Assembly (NCBI GenBank): GCA_029564935.1 | Contig: JAKQPD010000038.1 | Coordinates: 1 to 37,014 of the forward strand | DNA from: Bacteroidota bacterium | Lineage (GTDB): Bacteria > Bacteroidota > Bacteroidia > Bacteroidales > VadinHA17 | DNA: 37,014 nucleotides | Direction: 5' to 3' | In this document: positions 17,280 through 25,701 of the stretch, piece by piece | Layout of the letters: every line of letters starts with the position of its first letter | How positions within the stretch are numbered: the first letter of the stretch is position 1 | Translations under genes and position numbers: made by a program | Notes under the pieces: model-generated | Databases searched by the model: none | Seen by the model: the letters and a program-made list of their open reading frames with translations, nothing else | Told to the model about the DNA's origin: nothing

Positions 17280-19541
17280 TTAGTGATTTTTGGGGAACAG
17301 GCTAAGGGCAACAAAATCACATGGATCTATTTTTATCCTGAAATTATCAGTCCCGCTTATGACATTCTTTATACCGGCTGAACCCGATCTCAGATCAATC
17401 AGTTCAAAATTCTCTTTCCAGTTCTTAACCAATGGTTTTATTGTAACCTCTACGGGTTTGTCATTATAGTTGGAGACCATAAATGAATATCTCCCTCCAT
17501 TTTCTCCGCTGGCAATGTCCATATTATCTATGATGCCGTAGAAGTCAAAATGCCTTTTAATTCCCTGAAAATCCATGGCTTCATCAAAAATGTCGCGAAG
17601 CAGATCCGGGAAATTATTTACAGCATCATTCACGCTAAGAGATATTACGTATGTTTTCCCTTTTCCGTAATTATTTGAGAATACTGCAGCCGATTTGTCG
17701 TTGAAATCAGCGATCCTTTGAGGTTCAGACGGATCCCACGATGATGATACAACGGGACTGAAGGATATTGAACTGTTGGGCATTGTTCTCATGCCGGGTG
17801 ATCGCCGAACCTTAACTCCGCTGAATTTCAAATTATTCTGAACAGGGCTAACTTCACCTGCACCCCAGAATTTTGTTCTGTCGAAGCGGTCACCATATGG
17901 TATTCGTGGACCAAAAGCAATGACGGCACCTCCGTTACGGGCAAAAGTTTCTATCAGTTCACTGTCGGTCTCCTGCATCCCTGAAATATCGGGAAGAATT
18001 AAAACATATTTGTTATCAAGAAGATACTGAAGTTGTTCCCTGTTTAAGTTCAACGGGTAGAAAGGAAGTATCTCTTCACCTTTCTTAGGGATGAAAGGAA
18101 TAATATCCGGACTGATCCCCAGCCTGCATAAAGCATCTGTTGCAGGAAGGAAACAATTTGTCCAGCGATCAATGCACCAGTCGCTGTATGGGACATATAA
18201 AGCAACATGGGCAGGTTTGCGGGCAACAGCATCTGAAATTAACCTGTAGGCTTTCAAACCATCAGAAACAGCCCTGTATGCTTCAGCTGCTTCAGCCGGA
18301 AGTTTTCGTGAATTGAAATAAATACATGTATAATAGTTAAAGAAAGTGATGCCATCCGGGCCGTATGCTGATGCAACAGACGGGAACTGGTTGAAAATAT
18401 TTTTATACCCGGTAAGGTATCCCCCTCCCGCACTGTTTTCAAGGTAGCCCATGAATTCTACATGCGAAAGGGTGATCTTGTTCCTTATCCTTGTTGCCCC
18501 GGATGAAAGAGAAGTGACATCCTTCACCCTTCTGTTAGGGAATAGTTTCCTGTTGTCAGGCCTGTAAGATGTCATTATCGGAGCCTGATAATTTATGATA
18601 TCCAGATCATCAAATGCTGCCAGGTATCCAGCCAGGAGCGGATCATCAATATTCGGAGCGCACATTGTGAGAAGTCCGCTGTCATTTTCTTTGATCATTC
18701 TGCAGAACTCCCTCATAAATGATGCAAAATAAGTTCCGCTTCCCTCCTGGTAAGTATAAAATCCTGCCAGTGACGGATGATGACCGAACATTTTCCATTG
18801 TTCATCAATGATTTCCTCAATATTGTCCATGTATTCTGTGTTCCTGAGGGTGCTGTCGGTGAAATCCCATGAGACGCTTATTATTGACGGGATCCCTCTT
18901 CTATCAGCCAGATCCAGCATCATTTCGAGCCTGTCCTCCGATTCCGGAACCGCATTTTTACAGACTTTCGAAGCCCAGATAGCTTTTACCCTCGCAGTGC
19001 CTCCCCACACTTTTTCTGTAGCCATATTGGCATGAAGATTTAAAGCATTTCCGCCAAGGTTAATAAAGCGGCTGACATACTCCTCCATATCTGCCAGAGT
19101 GCTGTCTTCATCAAAATTTGACATTATCGCATAATCCATGACAACCTTACCGCAAATGAATGAACCTTTCGCTTTAAGCATATCAGTACCCTCGCCGTGG
19201 ACGGCGGTAATAACATATAAACCTTCCCGTGAGTCCTTGTCCAGTATTATACTTCCCGATAACCAGCCCTTTTCTCCATCAACCGGTTCTGATGTTAGCA
19301 CTTTAACACCTTCTCCGGGAATTAACAGAAATATATTTGCTTTTCGTGGTTGTTTTATTGAGTTAAGGAAAATGGAATAATGAACTGTATCCCCCGGGGA
19401 ATATCTTCTGTTTTCTACTTTTATATCCATCCCGGGATTATCCATTACATTATCCTGCGAGGATGGACATCCTGAGATTAGTAAAGCGATAGCTGCGATT
19501 ATCAACATAAATTCTGCTATACGGAGATTGGTCCTTTGCAT
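17280..19541 (-). CDS. Large lipoprotein with TIM-barrel (DUF4434-like) and GATase-like domains, putative glycoside hydrolase
   Basis: Lipoprotein signal with lipobox LISGC (Cys25). Residues about 30-125 look like a beta-sandwich (Ig-like) domain. Residues 130-420 read as a TIM barrel of the DUF4434 kind: 'FINLGGNALNLHAN', 'IPSIISVSWDF', 'EQWKMFGHHPSLAGFYTYQEGSG' and 'LDIINYQAPIM'. Here Glu in 'YQEGSG' occupies the place of a possible acid/base. Residues about 450-640 have the Rossmann pattern of a glutamine-amidotransferase-like domain as in GH42 enzymes ('YVLILPDISGMQETDSELIETFARNGGAVIAF'), and a C-terminal sandwich follows. The overall plan fits a glycosidase for an unknown glycan. The domain names are from memory of similar architectures. 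It lies between the two AGE-family genes, with gaps of 30 and 39 bases. Confidence 0.72.
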   Translation of the reverse strand: MQRTNLRIAEFMLIIAAIALLISGCPSSQDNVMDNPGMDIKVENRRYSPGDTVHYSIFLNSIKQPRKANIFLLIPGEGVKVLTSEPVDGEKGWLSGSIILDKDSREGLYVITAVHGEGTDMLKAKGSFICGKVVMDYAIMSNFDEDSTLADMEEYVSRFINLGGNALNLHANMATEKVWGGTARVKAIWASKVCKNAVPESEDRLEMMLDLADRRGIPSIISVSWDFTDSTLRNTEYMDNIEEIIDEQWKMFGHHPSLAGFYTYQEGSGTYFASFMREFCRMIKENDSGLLTMCAPNIDDPLLAGYLAAFDDLDIINYQAPIMTSYRPDNRKLFPNRRVKDVTSLSSGATRIRNKITLSHVEFMGYLENSAGGGYLTGYKNIFNQFPSVASAYGPDGITFFNYYTCIYFNSRKLPAEAAEAYRAVSDGLKAYRLISDAVARKPAHVALYVPYSDWCIDRWTNCFLPATDALCRLGISPDIIPFIPKKGEEILPFYPLNLNREQLQYLLDNKYVLILPDISGMQETDSELIETFARNGGAVIAFGPRIPYGDRFDRTKFWGAGEVSPVQNNLKFSGVKVRRSPGMRTMPNSSISFSPVVSSSWDPSEPQRIADFNDKSAAVFSNNYGKGKTYVISLSVNDAVNNFPDLLRDIFDEAMDFQGIKRHFDFYGIIDNMDIASGENGGRYSFMVSNYNDKPVEVTIKPLVKNWKENFELIDLRSGSAGIKNVISGTDNFRIKIDPCDFVALSLFPKNH

Positions 19542-19571
19542 TTTAAATTTCTTATTAAATATGAATTCCTT

Positions 19572-21038
19572 TCAATTATTTCTATGGAGAACGACAGTAA
19601 CTTTATTGTCAGTAATTTCAGGCAGGACAATTGCCACTTCACCCTTTAGCGGAAGATTTGTCTTCCCTTCATCAGTCATTGCTTTAATAATTTTTATATC
19701 ACTGTTCTCAAGGATCTGTGGGTAAAGATGCTCACCATTAACAGACGATCTTATCCTGAAATAAATCTTAACCGGATCATTATTTACCCAGAGATTGATT
19801 GCCAGATAATTAAGCAGGCAATGTTCGATATTATGATAAGAAGCCTTGAACTGGTTAGCTTTCCGTGCATCGGTAATTTTTGCTGTTGAGTCGACGCTGA
19901 AAAAGGTATCGCCATTCCGGTAGTCCATAAAGCTGTTTTCCCACAGAACAGCTCCTTTCCTGAAGTCATCAATGTATTTGTCATCACCTGTTGTTTTGTA
20001 CAGGTACAGGCTGAACATATTTCCGTAAGCCTGTATCCACCAGTATGTGTCCGCACTGTGAAGTGACGGATCAAGCCTTCCTGCCGAAGTCAGCCATATT
20101 CCGTTGTTACGGAAGACTCCGGAACTGTAAATTTTTTCTGCCAGCATCATTGCCGATTTCCGATGTCCCGCATTTCCTGTAAGCAGAAAATTCCTCAGGA
20201 GCATCCATGAAGCTTCAATATTATGACCTATATTTATTTCACGGGCATCAGACCTTCCGCTGATGTAATTCCAGTTCCTGTCAAAATCCTCAAGCACCCA
20301 GCCACTTTCGGGATCTATCATATGCTCTGCTGTAACATCAAGTATTCTTGAGATCTGGTCAAGGTATTTCTGTTCTTTTGTAGCCTGATACAGATATAGC
20401 AGGTATCCCGAGACAGGGGTGATCATCGAGCTGAAAGATTTATTACTGTCAGATATACTCCAGTCGCGGTTCATCGAATTGAAATATCCCTTACTGACAG
20501 TATCCCATACTTGATCTTCGAGTAGATTGTTTGATTTTTCAATATATTCCAGCGCTTTCCTGTCTCTGGTAACGAAGTAATACATTGTCAGTCCGGTTAT
20601 AGCATAGACCTGGACAAACGTGGTTTTCGAAAATTGTACCGGATCTCCCTTTTCGTCAAGAGCGTCATACCATCCCCCATATTCTTTATCCCATGCCTTT
20701 TCAATAAGCCAGTTGAAAGTACTGTCCGCTATCCTGATATATTCTTCATTTCCCGACATAAGGTAAGCTGATGAATAGCTGAAAAGGTGCCTTGATATCA
20801 TGCTGGGAAATTTATTCCGGCTCCCGTAAAGATCCCATACCGAATCAAGGTTTGTATAAAATGCTCCGTATTCATTATCAACTGCATTCTTTGTCCAGTA
20901 AGGCATTATATGATCAAGAGCCTGGGATTTCCAGTAATCTGCCGACAGAACCTCCCTGGTTTCGCGGCTGTCTGTTTTACATGATACCAGAAGGATTGTA
21001 AACAGAAGGATGATTATACCTGGTTTAAAATGGATCAT
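19572..21038 (-). CDS. AGE-family lipoprotein (cellobiose 2-epimerase-like), possible altered active site
   Basis: Lipoprotein signal MIHFKPGIIILLFTILLVSC with Cys20, followed by an (alpha/alpha)6 barrel of the AGE superfamily. His272 and Glu275 in 'INIGHNIEASWML' and His402 in 'ASYHNIEHCL' match the catalytic positions. The motif that normally reads W-x-Q-A-E is here 'WWIQAYG' (333-339), with Tyr338 replacing the conserved Glu. I use the ATG at 21038 because it overlaps the stop of the upstream gene as ATGA and gives a proper signal peptide; the GTG at 21062 would add eight residues that spoil it. The C-terminal ~75 residues form an added beta-rich segment. It is probably translated by reinitiation after the GATase-like gene. 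Confidence 0.82.
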   Translation of the reverse strand: MIHFKPGIIILLFTILLVSCKTDSRETREVLSADYWKSQALDHIMPYWTKNAVDNEYGAFYTNLDSVWDLYGSRNKFPSMISRHLFSYSSAYLMSGNEEYIRIADSTFNWLIEKAWDKEYGGWYDALDEKGDPVQFSKTTFVQVYAITGLTMYYFVTRDRKALEYIEKSNNLLEDQVWDTVSKGYFNSMNRDWSISDSNKSFSSMITPVSGYLLYLYQATKEQKYLDQISRILDVTAEHMIDPESGWVLEDFDRNWNYISGRSDAREINIGHNIEASWMLLRNFLLTGNAGHRKSAMMLAEKIYSSGVFRNNGIWLTSAGRLDPSLHSADTYWWIQAYGNMFSLYLYKTTGDDKYIDDFRKGAVLWENSFMDYRNGDTFFSVDSTAKITDARKANQFKASYHNIEHCLLNYLAINLWVNNDPVKIYFRIRSSVNGEHLYPQILENSDIKIIKAMTDEGKTNLPLKGEVAIVLPEITDNKVTVVLHRNN

Positions 21039-21820
21039 TTGGGCAGCACCATTGACAAACACTTCAACCAGAAATCACTATAATGTTCCCAATGCACGAA
21101 ATTCAGTCCCCAGTGAGGGGCAGGATCGGAGGTAAAGGCCAGAACAGTTCCTTTTCCGGATTTTCTTACAGCCACCAGAGGATGACCGGTCTCTTCAATT
21201 GTTACGAGTATCTCACCTTCCGGGATGACCTTTGTTTCATTATATCCAAGGATAGGCGGCATCCCCTCGAAATCCGATTCAAAAAAGACTCCCTTCCCGG
21301 CTGAGGTCAGTTTCGGATAGAAGCCTTCGGTACTCTCAACAAGATCTTCATGTCCAAGACATTCAACAGGGAGTATACTTTTAAATTTCGTTCTCCCCCA
21401 GCCTCCTTTTCCGAGTTCACCGGTGAATGAATACCATCCTCCAAGCATCATAAGACCCTTTCCGGCGGCAACAGCTTCAACAGTCAACCTTACCCTGTCG
21501 GGGTAAACAAGTACTTTCTTACCGGTTTCGCCGGGGATGAAAAAATCAGGTGCAAGCTGGAAAAGCTTTCCTTCCACATCACTGAAAATGATCACATCAT
21601 ATTCATCGAGGATCTTTTCATATTCCCCCGGAGCCAGCCGGTAAAAATCCCATGTTGCTGCCGGGGTCACCTGGTGTTTTCCATCCGACTCCAGTGCAGC
21701 CTTAAGCCATTTACTGTCATTGATGATCTCAATCCCCTTCGGTGCAAACTGGAATGGTGATTCAGCATAGGTTGGTCCTGTCGATACAGACCAGTCTCCC
21801 ACATAATAAATTTTTGCCAT
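21035..21820 (-). CDS. GATase1-like (PF07090-type) protein, cytoplasmic
   Basis: A flavodoxin-like/class I glutamine-amidotransferase-like fold: 'MAKIYYVGDW' start, 'DVIIFSDVEGKLF' at about 75-87, 'AVAAGKGLMMLGGWYSF' at 116-132 and 'GKGTVLAFTSDPAPHWG' near the C-terminus. It resembles the putative GATase family PF07090, whose members often accompany sugar-catabolic genes and lack a proven amidotransferase activity. I start at the ATG at 21820, because the longer frame begins with TTG at 21835. There is no signal peptide. Its stop codon overlaps the start of the AGE-family lipoprotein gene (ATGA at 21035-21038). The gap upstream to the GHL10 gene holds a periodic repeat tract. Confidence 0.78.
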   Translation of the reverse strand: MAKIYYVGDWSVSTGPTYAESPFQFAPKGIEIINDSKWLKAALESDGKHQVTPAATWDFYRLAPGEYEKILDEYDVIIFSDVEGKLFQLAPDFFIPGETGKKVLVYPDRVRLTVEAVAAGKGLMMLGGWYSFTGELGKGGWGRTKFKSILPVECLGHEDLVESTEGFYPKLTSAGKGVFFESDFEGMPPILGYNETKVIPEGEILVTIEETGHPLVAVRKSGKGTVLAFTSDPAPHWGLNFVHWEHYSDFWLKCLSMVLPK

Positions 21821-21856
21821 TGCAGTAGATTTCAATTAATAAAATTATCTGTTATT

Positions 21857-21980
21857 CCCCCTGCGCCTCATCGGCTCATCACCTCATCACCTTTTCACCT
21901 TATCGTCCCTTCTCCCCCGTGCCTCTGTGCCATTGCGCCGTTGCACCATCGTACCGTCGCACCATCGTACCGTCGCACCC
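21857..21980 (-). repeat. Octanucleotide-period tract with a perfect 16-bp tandem duplication
   Basis: Starts three bases after the TAG of the GHL10 gene when read on the minus strand. The first part is a run of octamers alternating GGTGCGAC and GGTACGAT (two perfect 16-bp copies at 21964-21979 and 21948-21963), then diverged octamers of form GGYRCRRY. After a short break come octamers of form AGGTGATG. The 8-nt period means it cannot encode a repeated peptide. I see no CRISPR-like spacer pattern. Confidence 0.8.
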
Positions 21981-21983
21981 TTT

Positions 21984-23060
21984 CTATCTCCCCTCCTGCC
22001 CCTTAAACGCCTCCACCGCCAGTGTATCCATCATTTCCTTATTGAATGAATAACCCGAGAAAAATGCCATACCGTTTGTCTTTTCTTCCCTTGTTATATT
22101 TACCTCTTCAACAATCAGCTCTTTTGTAATATCATTATGGGATGTATGTACACCGATTCCGGGATATACCCTTGTGTTCCCGTCCGATGCATCAATGGCT
22201 CTGCGGATATAAGTCCTGAAAAGCTCCGGGTCATTCGTATAAAGCATCGGACATATAAAATCGATCAGCCCTTCTTTTGCCCAGCTTCCCCATTCCTGGG
22301 CTATCAGAACATTGGAGGTCTCTATATCCGGAAAGACATCAGCCCCCAAAACCAGAGGTTTCCCGGCATTCTTAACGGCCTCACTGATCCCTTTTACCAA
22401 TTCTGTAACTTGTCCGGAATTCCATTTGATCCATTCACACCATATCATACTGCCGCAATCCTTCGAAACTTCCAGAGGAGACCTGGAAAAGATCTCTTTA
22501 AATGTTTCACAGGTCAGACTGTCATAACTGTAAACCTGTGTTGTAGGAAAACGGATGTAATCAAGATGAATTCCTGCAATATCATATTTAAAAGCTTCAC
22601 TGATCCGTTCCACCCAGTAAGCTCTGACTTCAGGGTTTGCCAGGTTGAAATGAGGAAGGGGATTTCCTTCCATATCACGGATCAGCCACGAGGGATGTTC
22701 AACAAGCTCCTTTTCGATGTTAACAGTATATCCGGGATAAAATATCGGGTGGATCTTTATCCCCTTCCTCTTACCCTCAGTTATCAGCATGTTGATATAA
22801 TCATACTGAAAGCTGTTTTCTCCGGGAAGTGAATTATAACAGAACAGATTATTTATTCCAACCCGGCTGTACAACGAGAACAGGCTGTCCATCTGTGAGG
22901 CAGCTTTGCTTTCAGCAGGACTGAAAAGCCCTGTATGCAGCCATACGGCTCTAATTTCAGGTTCAGTGCCGACTCCTGACTGCCTGTTACAGCCTGCCAG
23001 GATGAATACCAACAGAACTGATACAAGAACGCAGCTAAATTTTTTCTCTGAACGGTCCAT
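21984..23060 (-). CDS. GHL10/DUF187-type glycoside-hydrolase-like lipoprotein
   Basis: Lipobox ILAGC (Cys24) after a hydrophobic segment marks an exported lipoprotein. The remainder is a TIM barrel of the GHL10 (COG1649, formerly DUF187) kind: 'EIRAVWLHTGLFSP' at 35-48, 'GINNLFCYN', 'KGIKIHPIFYPG' and the family hallmark 'GIHLDYIRFP' at 163-172 with Asp167. Then comes 'PLVLGADVFPD', and 'GLIDFICPMLYTND' lies near the end of the barrel. At 358 residues it is a single catalytic-type domain without the usual C-terminal additions. It heads the minus-strand run, 229 bases from the divergent xylanase gene. The substrate is not known; homologues have been linked to peptidoglycan-like or alpha-glucan substrates. 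Confidence 0.85.
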   Translation of the reverse strand: MDRSEKKFSCVLVSVLLVFILAGCNRQSGVGTEPEIRAVWLHTGLFSPAESKAASQMDSLFSLYSRVGINNLFCYNSLPGENSFQYDYINMLITEGKRKGIKIHPIFYPGYTVNIEKELVEHPSWLIRDMEGNPLPHFNLANPEVRAYWVERISEAFKYDIAGIHLDYIRFPTTQVYSYDSLTCETFKEIFSRSPLEVSKDCGSMIWCEWIKWNSGQVTELVKGISEAVKNAGKPLVLGADVFPDIETSNVLIAQEWGSWAKEGLIDFICPMLYTNDPELFRTYIRRAIDASDGNTRVYPGIGVHTSHNDITKELIVEEVNITREEKTNGMAFFSGYSFNKEMMDTLAVEAFKGQEGR

Positions 23061-23214
23061 ATATAAAGTTTTAATAATTACTGCAAGAAAGCAGAAAGAG
23101 AAACGAAAATAATACTACACAGTAATATTAATAAATTTATGACATACAGCAACCGCAAAAACTAAAAATAAGCTACATTTACATTCATCCAATAGTTCGG
23201 GCTCTAAACTACAA

Positions 23215-23246
23215 CTACGTATTATAATACGTTTTTTAATACGTAG
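23215..23246. promoter_or_regulatory. Operator-like site with three ACGTATT/AATACGT half-sites
   Basis: A perfect 16-bp palindrome (ACGTATTATAATACGT, 23217-23232) is followed after TTTTT by a third half-site, AATACGTAG, which pairs with CTACGTATT at 23215 as an alternative 9-bp inverted repeat. The cluster lies 44-75 bases upstream of the GH10 start and about 155 bases upstream of the divergent GHL10 gene, a good place for a dimeric regulator. No regulator gene is in the window. A terminator is unlikely because no plus-strand gene precedes it. Confidence 0.5.
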
Positions 23247-23289
23247 ATAACACATAATATAGTCCACATCTTATACTTAAATATCTGAC

Positions 23290-24573
23290 ATGAAGAAAAT
23301 CATAAACCACATCAGACCATTAGGGGGGATAATAATTTGCATAACCCTTATCATCCTGACCGGGATGTTTTTAAATCAACCTGTTCACGCACAGGGATCA
23401 GCTGACCGAAATTCCCTGGCACATCGCAAAGGGACTATTACAGTTAAAGCCAGGAAAGGTGACAAAGTAACTGTTGAACAGCTACGTCATGAATTCTGGT
23501 TCGGATGCGCTATTCCCAACAGTCTGGGCAGTAAGTTCGGGCAGGAAAGCGATGAGAAAATGTTTAAGGAAAAATTTCTTGAGAATTTCAATTCTGCAGT
23601 GACAGAGAATGCTGTAAAATGGCCAAGTATGGAACCCAGGAAGGGTGAAGTTGATTATTCGGTCGTTGATGGCATCCTGAAATGGACCGAAGAAAACAAT
23701 ATTCCCCTGAGGGGCCATAATCTATTCTGGGGCATACCCCGGTTTATACAGGCCTGGGTCAAGGAACTTAATGATGATGAGCTGAGGGAGACTCTCAGGA
23801 AAAGGGCTGAAACTGTTACAAGCCGCTATAAGGGAAGGTTTGCTGAATATGACCTCAACAACGAAATGATTCACGGCAATTACTATGAAGACAGACTAGG
23901 GCCTGAAATAACAAAGCAGATGGCACAATGGGCCCATAACGGAGATCCGGAAGCTAAATTATGGCTGAATGATTATGACATACTGACTGGGAACAAGCTG
24001 ACAGAGTATATGGCATATATCCGCAAAATGCTCAGTCAGGGAGTCCCGGTTGCAGGCATTGGTGCACAGGGCCATTTGCATTCAGATACATTTGACCGGA
24101 AGGAACTTAAAAGAGCTCTGGATTCACTTTCAATATTTAACCTGCCGGTCAGGATAACCGAGTTCAATATGCCGGGACAACGTTCCAAATATCTGAAAGA
24201 TAAGATCTTTACAATGACCCCGCAGGAAGAAGAACAGAATGCAAAAGAACTTGCCGATTATTACAGAATATGTTTCGCCCATCCGGCTGTTGAGGGAATC
24301 ATAATGTGGGGCTTCTGGGCAGGAGCCAACTGGATACCAGCTTCATCGATGTATAACCGCGACTGGACCATCACCAGGACCGGTGAAGCTTACAAAAACC
24401 TGATATTCAAAGAATGGTGGACAAATACTTCAGGAAATGCAGGGAAGAAAGGCATTTTTACTGTTCAGGCCTTCTACGGCAAATATAAAATTACCGTAAA
24501 TGGAAAATCAAGGGAGATCAATCTTTCCAAAGAGAAGGGTGAAGTTAAATTGAATTTCAGGAAGGGATCATGA
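23290..24573 (+). CDS. Secreted GH10 family endo-beta-1,4-xylanase-like enzyme
   Basis: Signal peptide with a cleavage-like VHAQG at 32-36, then a short beta-domain (about 45-68), then the GH10 barrel. The acid/base Glu192 lies in 'YDLNNEM' and the nucleophile Glu291 in 'RITEFNMPG'. Other supporting stretches are 'ENAVKWPSMEPRKG' at 106-119, 'PLRGHNLFWG' at 139-148, 'GIGAQGHLH' and 'GIIMWGFW'. The C-terminal ~50 residues ('FTVQAFYGKYKITVNGK') form a small beta-domain typical of GH10-like proteins from Bacteroidota and Planctomycetota. Xylan is the classical substrate, but this diverged branch is not proven to act on it. It is a single-gene unit between a divergent GHL10 gene and a convergent gene only 3 bases away. 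Confidence 0.92.
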   Translation: MKKIINHIRPLGGIIICITLIILTGMFLNQPVHAQGSADRNSLAHRKGTITVKARKGDKVTVEQLRHEFWFGCAIPNSLGSKFGQESDEKMFKEKFLENFNSAVTENAVKWPSMEPRKGEVDYSVVDGILKWTEENNIPLRGHNLFWGIPRFIQAWVKELNDDELRETLRKRAETVTSRYKGRFAEYDLNNEMIHGNYYEDRLGPEITKQMAQWAHNGDPEAKLWLNDYDILTGNKLTEYMAYIRKMLSQGVPVAGIGAQGHLHSDTFDRKELKRALDSLSIFNLPVRITEFNMPGQRSKYLKDKIFTMTPQEEEQNAKELADYYRICFAHPAVEGIIMWGFWAGANWIPASSMYNRDWTITRTGEAYKNLIFKEWWTNTSGNAGKKGIFTVQAFYGKYKITVNGKSREINLSKEKGEVKLNFRKGS

Positions 24574-24576
24574 TCT

Positions 24577-25638
24577 TCATTCTGAAATATTGTACATTCC
24601 CTTTGTCTCACAATGCCCCAGAAACTCACTGGCAATGAGATCGCGAGAACTTATTACTGTATAAAACTGGCTTATATAACTCAGGATATGCCTCCTGCTT
24701 GCAGGAGAAAGCAGTTTTTGATCCCGGATAATGGATCTGAAAACAGTCCGTAACTCCCTGTAGAAATCGAATACTTTCCCGAACTCCTCCTCTGAGTAAC
24801 ATAGACCCTTGAACACTCTTCTGTCGATCAGCAGATTCTCAGGTCCCTGTGGAGGATTTGTATAAGGTGCATTAACAAACCCCGAGAAATCAAAGTCATA
24901 CGGCACAGCATAAGGCGGTCGGGTACTGTCGGATTGCTGCATTATAATAATATTATGACGGGAAGTAACAAACCAGTCTTTATTTCCTATGAGATACTGA
25001 AATACCGAAAGTTTCATAAAATTCTCCCTTTCAAGAGCAAAAGGAGTGAGAAAAAAATCCTTTTCAATCAATCCGTTCCGCTCAGCAGCATGATCTTTAT
25101 CTTCAAGAAAAAAACTGTACTTTTCAAACAATTCATTACCTGTTGCAGTATCAATGTAAAGTATCTTAACGAGCCTGACTTTGAGACTAAGTTCAGTAAC
25201 CTGGTTGTAAAGCTTATATACAAGGTATTCATCAATCACATCCTCGTCCGACTGGCAGGGAGTTACAAGTTTCAGCTTGTTCTGTCCCTTAAACAGCGAA
25301 TTCTTCACATCACCCTTCCTGAAATCCAGCAAGAGGGGTGGAAAACTGCAGTTAACCGGATTCTTACGGAAGTTACCCCTTACAGAAACCACTACGGGAA
25401 GTTTTACTTCCGAGCCATCGGGATTATGATAAATAAGCTCACTGTCATGCGGCTCGGGCTTCTCAATACGATCCTTCTGAATCTCCTTGAAATCTGACCT
25501 GAGCTCCATCTTCACCACTTCATCAGACCGGAATAAGGTGTCAGCATCATCTGCTATCAAAACTGAAAACGGATAAAACAGGAATATCACTACTGATTTC
25601 TTTATCAGTTTATAAACTGAATTGGCAGGATGCATCAT
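24577..25638 (-). CDS. Exported CotH/kinase-fold-like protein, function unknown
   Basis: Probably exported through a hydrophobic segment at 13-29 (VVIFLFYPFSVLIAD). The sequence has a kinase-like order of motifs resembling CotH proteins: 'KLKLVTPCQS' (121-130, a possible ATP-Lys strand), an 'EYLVYKLYNQ' helix, 'FLEDKDHAAERNG', 'NKDWFVTSRHN' (219-229, like a catalytic loop) and 'PYDFDFSGFVNAPY' (246-259, like a DxD metal motif). The early 'VSVRGNFRKNPVNCSFPPLLLDF' block is typical of a conserved family of exported hypothetical proteins. Kinase activity is not shown. It is divergent from the PPP-type phosphatase gene with only 63 bases between, so the two probably share a control region. Confidence 0.65.
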   Translation of the reverse strand: MMHPANSVYKLIKKSVVIFLFYPFSVLIADDADTLFRSDEVVKMELRSDFKEIQKDRIEKPEPHDSELIYHNPDGSEVKLPVVVSVRGNFRKNPVNCSFPPLLLDFRKGDVKNSLFKGQNKLKLVTPCQSDEDVIDEYLVYKLYNQVTELSLKVRLVKILYIDTATGNELFEKYSFFLEDKDHAAERNGLIEKDFFLTPFALERENFMKLSVFQYLIGNKDWFVTSRHNIIIMQQSDSTRPPYAVPYDFDFSGFVNAPYTNPPQGPENLLIDRRVFKGLCYSEEEFGKVFDFYRELRTVFRSIIRDQKLLSPASRRHILSYISQFYTVISSRDLIASEFLGHCETKGMYNISE

Positions 25639-25701
25639 TTTCTGATAATTTATCGTTAAAATTGTAAAATATCTGTAAAGTTATTCCATTAAAGCTGACA
25701 G

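Noticed and set aside
21857-21980. CRISPR array
   Set aside because: Units of 8 or 16 bases lie head to tail without unique spacers of usual size, and no cas gene is nearby.
22137-22832. Long plus-strand frame (231 residues) opposite the GHL10 gene
   Set aside because: It lies entirely antisense to a clear GHL10 gene with its hallmark motifs. The residues look like a reverse-strand shadow rich in Phe/Pro/Cys without domain features.
6783-23060. Canonical polysaccharide utilisation locus
   Set aside because: No SusC or SusD gene, hybrid two-component system or ECF sigma/anti-sigma pair is present in the window. Only an SSS symporter serves for uptake.
23217-23238. Terminator made of the AT-rich palindrome and the following T-run
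   Set aside because: No plus-strand gene lies upstream to be terminated, the stem is nearly all A/T, and a third half-site follows, which favours an operator.
24934-25497. Plus-strand frame (187 residues) opposite the CotH-like gene
   Set aside because: It is antisense to a gene with coherent motifs and a signal segment, has no own leader and no recognisable domain.
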